Origin: Actinomycetota bacterium
Lineage (GTDB): Bacteria > Actinomycetota > Thermoleophilia > Solirubrobacterales > Solirubrobacteraceae
DNA: 6,771 nt
Assembly (NCBI GenBank): GCA_005883255.1
Contig: VAXS01000236.1
Coordinates: forward strand, 1-6,771
Direction of reading: 5' to 3'
This document shows positions 1 to 5,736 of this stretch, in pieces. How positions within the stretch are numbered: position 1 is the stretch's first letter; each line of letters begins with the position of its first letter. The position numbers and the translations under genes are program-made. The notes beneath the pieces are model-generated. The model made no database searches, was not told the origin of the DNA, and saw only the letters and a program-made list of their open reading frames with translations.

Positions 1-101
1 CCCACCGCGCTGACCTCGAACCCCTCCTCGCGCAGGCCGCGGGCCAGCACGGCGCGCAGCGCCGCGTCGTCCTCCACCACCAGCAGGCTGGGTGCGCTCA
101 C
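1..101 (-). CDS. Response regulator, receiver domain N-terminus (partial)
   Basis: Reading the minus strand from a GTG at 101 gives 33 complete codons before the window edge. The peptide begins [20 protein letters not shown] and continues [13 protein letters not shown]. This is the first beta strand of a CheY-like receiver domain (LLVVED, with the acidic residues E10, D11 and D12 of the phosphorylation pocket) followed by helix 1 and the start of strand 2. The phosphorylated aspartate, the switch residues and any output domain lie outside the window, so the OmpR/PhoB-type DNA-binding class is only inferred, from the neighbouring 11-bp direct repeat. A partner histidine kinase would be expected further left but cannot be seen. 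The gene is divergent from the lipoprotein-ABC operon. No good ribosome binding site precedes the GTG, and a -10-like GATACT lies six bases upstream, suggesting a leaderless mRNA. Confidence 0.85.
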   Translation of the reverse strand, partial: MSAPSLLVVEDDAALRAVLARGLREEGFEVSAV

Positions 102-107
102 GCCCCG

Positions 108-113
108 AGTATC
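108..113 (-). promoter_or_regulatory. Possible -10 box of leaderless response-regulator mRNA
   Basis: On the minus strand the sequence reads GATACT, then six bases (CGGGGC), then the GTG start at 101. A -10-like hexamer this close to the start codon places the transcription start at or within a base or two of the GTG, which is the leaderless arrangement common in actinobacteria. There is no clear -35. Inferred from spacing and sequence only. Confidence 0.4.
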
Positions 114-142
114 GCGGACGCGCGCGCCGGGCCCCGCCGGCC

Positions 143-160
143 GTTCAGGAGAACTTCAGG
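143..160. promoter_or_regulatory. 11-bp-period direct repeat, likely response-regulator operator
   Basis: The sequence GTTCAGGAGAACTTCAGG contains TTCAGG at 144-149 and again at 155-160, an exact 11-bp period. Tandem half-sites about one helical turn apart are the standard target of OmpR/PhoB-family regulators, which bind as head-to-tail dimers. The repeat lies between the divergent response-regulator gene and the lipoprotein-ABC operon. It is centred about 50 bp upstream of the predicted leaderless start of the regulator, and ends 10 bp before a weak -10-like CACCCT (171-176) in front of the lipoprotein ATG. That second spacing resembles PhoB-type activation, where the box replaces the -35. 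Binding by the neighbouring regulator is inferred. Confidence 0.55.
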
Positions 161-183
161 TGGCATGGACCACCCTGCCGGGC

Positions 184-804
184 ATGAGCCGACGGGCAGT
201 CGCGAGTATCGCCATCCTCCTCCTCGCCGTCGCCGGCCTGGCCGGTGGGTGCGGTGGGGGCGGCGCAAAGTCGTCCTCGTCGTCGCCGCCGTCCGGGGGC
301 GGCGCCCAGGCCGGCGCGCTGTCGGCCGAGGCGACGTCGGCGGCCACCGGCGACATCCCGGACAACCAGGTGTTCCTGGTCTTCCGCGACCGGGCGGCCG
401 GCTACTCGGTCAAGTACCCCGAGGGCTGGACCCAGCGCGGCCGCGCCGGCGACGTCACGTTCCAGGACAAGAACAACCTGATCCACGTCGTGGTGGGCAC
501 CGGCGGGGCGCCGACGGTTCGCGGCGTCCAGGCCGCTTTGACGACCCGGCAGGGCAGCGCCCAGTCGCTGCGGGCCGGGCCCGCCAGCGTCGTGGCGCTC
601 AAGGGCGCGGGACAGGCGGTGAAGGTCACCTACACCACCGAGTCCGCGCCCAATCCGGTGACCGGCCGGCGGGTGCAGCTCACGGTCGATCGCTACGTGG
701 TGGCGCGGGGAGGGCGGCAGGCCATCCTCGACCTGGGCACGCCCCGGGGAGTCGACAACGTCGACGCCTACCGGCTGATCGCCCAGAGCTTTCGGTGGAG
801 CTGA
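184..804 (+). CDS. PsbP-like secreted lipoprotein
   Basis: A 206-residue protein with a basic N-terminus (MSRR), a hydrophobic stretch (about residues 5-19) and a lipobox LAGGC with the lipidated cysteine at 23, so it should be anchored on the outer face of the cytoplasmic membrane. A flexible Gly/Ser/Pro/Ala linker (about 24-58) leads to a compact domain (about 60-206) that opens with an aromatic stretch containing YSVKYPEGW and ends in an [12 protein letters not shown] helix. This pattern is typical of PsbP/Mog1-fold lipoproteins, a family with no single known activity. I chose the ATG at 184 because it gives a normal signal-peptide length and leaves the upstream repeat free; a GTG at 160 in the same frame would add eight residues and overlap the repeat. 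No Shine-Dalgarno is seen. It is first in the ABC operon and overlaps the next start by 10 bp, suggesting an accessory role for the transporter (inferred). Confidence 0.8.
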   Translation: MSRRAVASIAILLLAVAGLAGGCGGGGAKSSSSSPPSGGGAQAGALSAEATSAATGDIPDNQVFLVFRDRAAGYSVKYPEGWTQRGRAGDVTFQDKNNLIHVVVGTGGAPTVRGVQAALTTRQGSAQSLRAGPASVVALKGAGQAVKVTYTTESAPNPVTGRRVQLTVDRYVVARGGRQAILDLGTPRGVDNVDAYRLIAQSFRWS

Positions 805-1351
805 GGAGCCTCTACGTCGAGCCCGACCAGCCGGCGGCGCCGCTGCGCTGGCCGGCGCTCGAGCTGCACGACGTGTTCAAGATCTTCCGCTCGGGGCCCA
901 CCGAGACGGTGGCGCTCCGGGGCCTGGACCTGGAGGTCGATCCGGGCGAGCTGGTGGCGATCCTGGGGCCGTCCGGCTGCGGCAAGAGCACGCTCCTGTC
1001 GCTGGCGGCGGGTCTCGACCAGCCGTCGGCCGGGGAGGTCCGGAGCTTCGGTCGCTCCCTCACGCGCCTGGACGAGGCGGAGCTGGCCCGCTACCGCGCG
1101 CGCGACGTGGCGGTGGTGTTCCAGGGCGACAACCTCTGGCCGGCGCTGACCGCCACCGAGAACGTGGTGACGAGCCTGCGCCTGGCCGGCCACGAGGCGC
1201 CGACGCCGAGAACGAGCGGCGCGTGATCGAGGCCCTGGAGCGGCTGTCCCGCCACCACCAGAGCACCGTGCTGGTCGTGACCCACTCCCCGCGGGTGGCG
1301 GCGGCGGCCGACCGCGTCGTCGAGCTGCGCGACGGAGCGCTGGCGCGGTGA
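795..1351 (+). pseudogene. ABC transporter ATPase 1, broken by internal deletion and frameshift
   Basis: From a GTG at 795 the first 143 codons read as the front half of a MacB/LolD-type ATPase: Walker [10 protein letters not shown] at residues 58-66, and the Q-loop [18 protein letters not shown] with FQ at 109-110. After LRLAGHEAP (about 1200) the frame runs into a stop at 1224-1226. The matching C-terminal half resumes in another frame at 1202: [12 protein letters not shown] is the D-loop region, VVTHS carries the H-loop histidine, and it ends DRVVELRDGALAR with TGA at 1349-1351. By alignment to the intact neighbour, about 57 codons are missing, including the LSGGQ signature and Walker B, and the loss is not a multiple of three. 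The encoded 143-residue stub cannot hydrolyse ATP. The start overlaps the lipoprotein stop by 10 bp, and the remnant's stop overlaps the next gene's GTG. True mutation and assembly error cannot be separated here. Confidence 0.85.
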
Positions 1352-2049
1352 CCGCGACGCGGACGGCGCTGGAGCTGAGCGTGTGCCGCGACGTGAGCGT
1401 GGTGCACGGGGACGGCCCCTCGGCCGTGGTGGCGCTCGAGGGGATCGACCTCGCGGTCTCGCAGGGCGAACGGGTGGCCCTGTGGGGACCGTCGGGCTCG
1501 GGAAAGACCACGTTGCTGCACGTGCTGGGCGGGCTCACGACGCCCACCCGCGGGACGGTCCAGTGGGAGGACCGCCCGCTGTCCTCGCTCGACACGGCGG
1601 CCCGCGGCCGGATCCGGGCCCGGAGCATCGCCTACGTCTTCCAGACGCCCAGCCTCCTGCCCAGCTTCACCACGCTGGAGAACGTGGCCTTCGCCGCACG
1701 CGCGGCCGGCGAGCCGGCATTGGCGTCGCGCGCCGCCGAGCTGCTGGCGCTCGTCGGCCTCCAGGCCAAGCACGACTCGCTCCCGGGCGAGCTCTCGGGC
1801 GGTGAGGCGCAGCGCGCCGCGATCGCCCGGGCGCTGGGCCAGCGCCCCCGGCTCCTGCTCTGCGACGAGCCCACGGGGCAGCTCGACTCCGACACCGGCG
1901 CCCGCGTCCTCGACCTCATCGACGCGTTGCAGGCCGAGATGGGCTTCGCGCTGGTGGTCGCCACCCACGACGCCGACGTGGCGGCCCGGTACGAGCGCAC
2001 CGTGGCGCTGGCCGACGGCCACATCGTCGGAGACGAGGTGCCGCGGTGA
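1348..2049 (+). CDS. ABC transporter ATP-binding protein (MacB/LolD type), intact
   Basis: A complete 233-residue nucleotide-binding subunit that would power the FtsX-type permease encoded next. All motifs are present in order: Walker A GPSGSGKTT (47-55), Q-loop glutamine in YVFQTPSLLPS (Gln99), signature LSGGE (149-153), Walker B LLLCDEP with the catalytic glutamate (169-175), D-loop (about 178-184) and H-loop ATHD (His207). Length and motif spacing are normal for the MacB/LolD/FtsE group, which partners FtsX-fold permeases. The GTG start overlaps the TGA of the preceding remnant (GTGA), with a GGAG ten bases upstream. Its own TGA overlaps the permease GTG in the same way, indicating translational coupling. 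With ATPase 1 broken, this is the only functional ATPase visible, so a homodimer would be needed for transport (inferred). Confidence 0.93.
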   Translation: MTATRTALELSVCRDVSVVHGDGPSAVVALEGIDLAVSQGERVALWGPSGSGKTTLLHVLGGLTTPTRGTVQWEDRPLSSLDTAARGRIRARSIAYVFQTPSLLPSFTTLENVAFAARAAGEPALASRAAELLALVGLQAKHDSLPGELSGGEAQRAAIARALGQRPRLLLCDEPTGQLDSDTGARVLDLIDALQAEMGFALVVATHDADVAARYERTVALADGHIVGDEVPR

Positions 2050-4757
2050 GGGCGGCCGCCACGCTCGCCCGCACGGGCCTGACGCGGGCTCCCGCCCGGA
2101 CCGCGCTGCGGGCGGTGGTGCTGGCCGGCTCGGTGGCCCTCCTGGGATCGATGCTGCTGTTCGTCAACCACTCGCTGCGGACGATGACCGCGGGCGCGAC
2201 CCGCGCGGTTCCGCTGGACTGGCAGGGGCCGGTCACGTCGTACGCCGGGGCGCAGCGGGTGGCCGGGGCGGTCGCCCGCGAGCCCGGGATCCTCCAGGCC
2301 TCGCCCACGGCGACCGCGCCGTTCGCCGGCGTGGTCAACCGCCGGCCGGACGGGGTCACGAGCGCCGGCCAGGGCTCGGTGTTCGCGGTCCCCCCCGGCT
2401 ACGACCGGCACCTGCACGTCTTCCGCCTGCTGCAGGGCTCGCTGGCGGGCGGAGGCGTGGTGCTCGACCAGCAGCTGGCCGCGACCCTGCGGGCGCGCAT
2501 CGGCGACACGGTCTCCATCCGGCCCCGCCCGGGAGCCGCCCCCCGGCCGTTCCGCGTCTCCGGCGTCGCCCTGATGACGGCGCCCGACGTCGTCTTCCAG
2601 CCGCTCAACCCCCAGCTGGGGCCCGCGCCCGCCCAACCGCCGGCCAACGTGGCGATCATGCCGCTGGACACGTTCGCTCGCCGCCTGGCGCCCGCGCTGC
2701 GGACCATCACCCCGGCGTCGGTGGGCAGCTCCGCCGTCCCCGGCGCGCAGGACGGGACCCAGTGGCAGGTCCAGACCCAGGTCGACCCGGGCCGGCTGGG
2801 TTCCAGCCCGTCGCAGGCCCTGCGGCGCACCCAGGCGATGGCCAACCGCGTGGCCAGGACCCTGCCGGGCCAGGTCCAGTTCGTGGACAACCTCTCCGAC
2901 GCGCTCAACACCGCCGCCTCGGACGCGCTCTACGCCCAGACCCTCTACATCATGCTCGCGCTCCCGGGCGCGCTGGTGGCGCTCGGGCTGGCGTACCTGG
3001 CGGCGCTGGGAACCGTCGAGCGCGACCGCGCCCAGCTCGCCCTGCTGCGGGCACGCGGCGCCGGGCGCCGCGAGCTGGCCGCGTGGGTCGCCGTGGAGAG
3101 CCTCGTCCTCGGCGTGGTCGCTGGCGCGGTGGGCGCGTTGGCGGCACTGGGCGCCACCTCGCTGCTCATCGCCGGCGGGGTTGGGCTCACTCCGGGCCGG
3201 GGGGCCGTCGAGGCCGCGGCCTGCGTGCTGCTGGCGGTGGGCGGCGCCGCGGCGGCCCGGATCGCGACCATCCGCTCTGTCTGGAGCGTCGACGTCGCCA
3301 GCGCCCGACGCGGGGTCGCGGCGCAGCGGACCCCGCTCTGGCAGCGCCTCTACCTCGACCTGGTCGCGCTGGGCGTGAGCGGCCTCATCTACTGGCTGAC
3401 CGCGCGCACCGGCTTCTCGGCGGTGGTCAACCCCGACTCCAACCCCACGCTTTCCCTCTCCGTCTACATGTTCTTCGCGCCCGCGCTGCTGTGGCTGGGG
3501 GCGACGCTGCTCTTGATCCGCCTGCGCGGGCGCGTGCTGGCCGCGGCCGTCGCGACGGCGCGACGACGCCTGCGCGGGCGGGCGAGCCCGCTGACCGGCT
3601 TCCTGCTGGCCAGCGCCAGCCGCCGCGGCGCGGCGATCAATCGCGGCCTGCTGGTGGTCGGCCTACTGCTGGCCTTTGGCGTCAACCTGGGGATCTTCGC
3701 CGCCACGTACGACCAGCAGTCGCGCGTGGACGCGCAGCTCACCCTCGGCGCGGACGTGACGGCCACGGCCCCGCCCGGCGCGGTGGTGGCGCACCGGCTG
3801 GAGCGGCGGATCGCCGGCGTTCCCGGCGTCAGCCGGACCACGGCCGTCGACCACTCATACGCCTACGTGGGGCCGGACCTCCAGGACACCTACGGCGTCG
3901 ACCCGGCCACCGTCGGGGCGGCCACCTCGCTCCGCGACTCCTACTTCCTGGGAGGCACGGCGAAGCAGGCCATGGCGGCGCTGCGCTCCCGCCCCGACGG
4001 GGTCCTGGTGTCCAAGGAGACGATCGGGGACTATCAGCTGACCCGCGGCGACCTGCTCAGGCTGCGAGTGCTCGACCATCGCAGCGGGCGCTTCCACGTC
4101 GTGCCCTTCCACGTCGCCGGGATCGTGCAGGAGTTCCCCTCCGCCCCGCGCGACTCGTTCATGGTGGCCAACCTGCGCTACCTGCAGGCCGCCGACCACG
4201 CCGGGGGTCCCAATGTCGTGTTCGCGAAGGCGGCCGGGGACCCGCGGACGGTCGCGCAGCGCGTGGCCCGGGCCACCCGGGGCGAGGGCACGAAGGTCGC
4301 CGACGTCCGCCACCAGACCGCCCAGACCGTCAGCTCGATCACGGCCGTCGACCTCGGGGGGATCAGCAAGATCGAGCGCGCGTTCACCCTCGGGCTGGCC
4401 GCCGCGGCGATGGCGCTGTTCGCCGCGCTGGCAGTGGCCGAGCGCCGGACCGAGCTGGCCACGATGGCCGCGGTGGGGGCGCCGCTGCGGGAGATCGCCG
4501 CCTTCCTGTACAGCGAGGTCGCGCTGGTGCTGGTCGCCGGCCTCGTGCTGGCCGCCGGGCTGGGCTGGCTGCTGTCGAGCATGCTGGTGGCGATGCTCCA
4601 GCACGTCTTCGACCCCCCGCCGGACCACCTGGCGATCCCCTGGGGATTCCTGGGCGGACTGGACGGCGCGGCGCTGGGCGGGGCGGTGGCGGCCTGCGCC
4701 CTGGGAGCGCTGGCGCTGCGGCGGCTGCCCCTCGGAGCGATCCTGCGCGAGCGCTGA
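2046..4757 (+). CDS. ABC transporter permease with duplicated FtsX modules
   Basis: A 903-residue membrane protein in one unbroken frame. I see about ten hydrophobic segments: about 21-40; three at 301-322, 344-381 and 388-407; two at about 436-457 and 472-493; one at 535-555; then three at 779-800, 826-847 and 867-892. Two large soluble regions (about 42-300 and 556-778) should face outside. Each following helix group carries an FtsX-type signature: LLRARGAGRRELAAW from 333 and MAAVGAPLREIAAFL from 807, where the ATPase coupling helix is expected. This is the layout of MacB-superfamily (type VII) permeases with two fused halves, which typically do mechanical work on envelope substrates or export lipids and peptides rather than import nutrients. 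The substrate is not identifiable. The GTG start overlaps the ATPase stop by 4 bp and has GAGG seven bases upstream. It is the last gene of the operon. Confidence 0.9.
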   Translation: MRAAATLARTGLTRAPARTALRAVVLAGSVALLGSMLLFVNHSLRTMTAGATRAVPLDWQGPVTSYAGAQRVAGAVAREPGILQASPTATAPFAGVVNRRPDGVTSAGQGSVFAVPPGYDRHLHVFRLLQGSLAGGGVVLDQQLAATLRARIGDTVSIRPRPGAAPRPFRVSGVALMTAPDVVFQPLNPQLGPAPAQPPANVAIMPLDTFARRLAPALRTITPASVGSSAVPGAQDGTQWQVQTQVDPGRLGSSPSQALRRTQAMANRVARTLPGQVQFVDNLSDALNTAASDALYAQTLYIMLALPGALVALGLAYLAALGTVERDRAQLALLRARGAGRRELAAWVAVESLVLGVVAGAVGALAALGATSLLIAGGVGLTPGRGAVEAAACVLLAVGGAAAARIATIRSVWSVDVASARRGVAAQRTPLWQRLYLDLVALGVSGLIYWLTARTGFSAVVNPDSNPTLSLSVYMFFAPALLWLGATLLLIRLRGRVLAAAVATARRRLRGRASPLTGFLLASASRRGAAINRGLLVVGLLLAFGVNLGIFAATYDQQSRVDAQLTLGADVTATAPPGAVVAHRLERRIAGVPGVSRTTAVDHSYAYVGPDLQDTYGVDPATVGAATSLRDSYFLGGTAKQAMAALRSRPDGVLVSKETIGDYQLTRGDLLRLRVLDHRSGRFHVVPFHVAGIVQEFPSAPRDSFMVANLRYLQAADHAGGPNVVFAKAAGDPRTVAQRVARATRGEGTKVADVRHQTAQTVSSITAVDLGGISKIERAFTLGLAAAAMALFAALAVAERRTELATMAAVGAPLREIAAFLYSEVALVLVAGLVLAAGLGWLLSSMLVAMLQHVFDPPPDHLAIPWGFLGGLDGAALGGAVAACALGALALRRLPLGAILRER

Positions 4758-4760
4758 CGG

Positions 4761-4780
4761 CGCCGGGGCGGCGCCCGGCG
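4761..4780 (+). terminator. GC hairpin just after permease stop, possible terminator
   Basis: CGCCGGG (4761-4767) and CCCGGCG (4774-4780) form a perfect 7-bp stem with a six-base loop, starting three bases after the permease stop. An overlapping GGCGCC pair (4759-4764 and 4770-4775) offers an alternative fold. No U-tract follows, and such hairpins arise easily at this GC content, so termination is only a possibility. Its position between the operon end and a candidate new promoter fits. Confidence 0.3.
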
Positions 4781-4787
4781 GCCGGGC

Positions 4788-4793
4788 TACCAT
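4788..4793 (+). promoter_or_regulatory. Candidate -10 box (TACCAT) for a leaderless mRNA
   Basis: TACCAT matches the actinobacterial TANNNT -10 consensus. It is followed by six bases (CCGCCG) and then the ATG at 4800, so transcription would start at or beside the A of the start codon. There is no Shine-Dalgarno upstream of this ATG, as expected for a leaderless message. No convincing -35 is visible. This would make the secreted-protein gene a separate transcription unit from the ABC operon. Confidence 0.5.
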
Positions 4794-4799
4794 CCGCCG

Positions 4800-5723
4800 A
4801 TGCCCGCCCGCCCGCGCGCCGCCCTGCTCGCCGTCGCGCTGCTGGGGGCGCTGGGCGGCGTGGCGGCGGCGAGCACCGCGCCGGGTCCCCGCGTGGCCGG
4901 CTGCCCGGTGTTCCCGGCCTCGAATGCCTGGAACCGCGACGTCTCGCGCGCCCCTGTCGACCCGCGGTCCGCCGCCTACATCCGCTCGATCGACTCGCAC
5001 AGCAACCACTTCCTGCATGCCGACTTCGGCGGGGGCGGGGCGTACGGGATCCCGTTCAACGTGGTCCCGCGCACCCAGCCGCGCGTGCCCATCCACTTCA
5101 CGGGCTACGGCGACGAGTCCGACCGCGGCCCCTACCCGGTCCCGCCCGGCGCGCGGGTGGAGGGCGGGTCGGACCGCCACGTGCTGGTCGTGCAGCGCGG
5201 GACGTGCCGGCTGTTCGAGCTGTACGATGCGCACCGCGCCGGCCGGGGCTGGAACGCCGGCTCCGGCGCCGTCTTCGACCTGCGCTCCAACCGGCTGCGG
5301 CCGGCCGGCTTCACCTCGGCCGACGCGGCCGGCCTGCCGATCTTCGCCGGGCTGGCCCGCTACGACGAGGTGCGCGCCGGCGCCGTGCGCCACGCCCTGC
5401 GCTTCACGGTCCGCGACACCCAGCGCGGCTACGTCTACCCGGCGCGGCACTTCGCCTCGGACTCGCGCGACCCCAACCTCCCGCCGATGGGCCTGCGGCT
5501 GCGCCTGCGGGCCTCCTACCCGCTGGGCCGCTTCCACGGCGAGGCCCTGGTCATCCTCCGGGGCCTGAAGCGCTACGGGATGATCGTCGCCGACAACGGC
5601 GAGGACTGGTACGTCACGGGCGCCTCCGACCGCCGCTGGAGCGACCAGGACCTCAACCAGCTCAAGACCGTCCCGGGAGCCGCGTTCGAGGCGGTGCGCA
5701 GCGGTCCCATCCACCGGGGCTGA
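4800..5723 (+). CDS. Secreted protein of unknown function
   Basis: A 307-residue protein with a classic signal peptide: a short basic start (MPARPRA), a hydrophobic core (about 8-19) and likely cleavage after VAAA near residue 24. The mature part has two cysteines (35 and 136), which could form a disulfide. It is rich in Asp, His, Tyr and Trp, with distinctive stretches CPVFPASNAWNRDVS (35-49), DESDRGPYPVPP (105-116), DRHVLVV (125-131), SADAAGLPIFAGLARYDEV (173-191), HALRFT (199-204), ARHFAS (215-220) and KRYGMIVADNGEDWYVTG (257-274). From memory, proteins with these stretches recur as full-length secreted proteins in actinobacteria and some other soil bacteria. I know of no assigned function and see no recognised catalytic triad. 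No membrane anchor or lipobox is present. It follows the permease by 42 bp but has its own promoter candidate, so a link to the transporter is unproven. Confidence 0.85.
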   Translation: MPARPRAALLAVALLGALGGVAAASTAPGPRVAGCPVFPASNAWNRDVSRAPVDPRSAAYIRSIDSHSNHFLHADFGGGGAYGIPFNVVPRTQPRVPIHFTGYGDESDRGPYPVPPGARVEGGSDRHVLVVQRGTCRLFELYDAHRAGRGWNAGSGAVFDLRSNRLRPAGFTSADAAGLPIFAGLARYDEVRAGAVRHALRFTVRDTQRGYVYPARHFASDSRDPNLPPMGLRLRLRASYPLGRFHGEALVILRGLKRYGMIVADNGEDWYVTGASDRRWSDQDLNQLKTVPGAAFEAVRSGPIHRG

Positions 5724-5736
5724 GCGCCGCTCAGCC
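5718..5736. terminator. Palindrome shared by two convergent stop codons, likely bidirectional terminator
   Basis: GGCTGAGC (5718-5725), loop GCC, then GCTCAGCC (5729-5736) is a perfect 8-bp inverted repeat. The TGA of the secreted-protein gene (5721-5723) lies in the left arm, and the TGA of the minus-strand acyl-CoA synthetase (5733-5731) lies in the right arm. A stem at the exact meeting point of two convergent genes is well placed to end transcription from both sides. It lacks a U-tract on either side, so strength is uncertain. Confidence 0.5.

Noticed and set aside
143..154. GTTC-N4-GAAC as a LexA-type SOS box
   Set aside because: The Gram-positive LexA box is GAAC-N4-GTTC, the opposite order. 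The same bases are better explained as part of the 11-bp direct repeat.
160..183. GTG at 160 as the lipoprotein start
   Set aside because: It would add eight residues ahead of MSRR and overlap the second TTCAGG repeat. The ATG at 184 gives a normal lipoprotein signal peptide.
165..797. ATG at 165, close behind an AGGTGG
   Set aside because: The frame from this ATG gives only Arg/Gly/Pro-rich sequence across the lipoprotein and becomes meaningful only at 795, where ATPase 1 starts. The AGGTGG is also only one base from the ATG, too close for a ribosome site.
1190..1226. Programmed ribosomal frameshift rescuing ATPase 1
   Set aside because: There is no slippery heptamer at the junction, and a frame change alone would not restore the missing signature and Walker B segment.
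768..2636. Minus-strand frames of about 286-334 codons opposite the ATPases and permease start
   Set aside because: They are shadows of the ATPase and permease genes on the other strand, with no motif or start signal.
3855..5714. A 619-codon open frame on the minus strand
   Set aside because: It lies antisense to the permease and secreted-protein genes, is low-complexity in composition and has no recognisable domain, whereas the plus-strand frames carry clear motifs.
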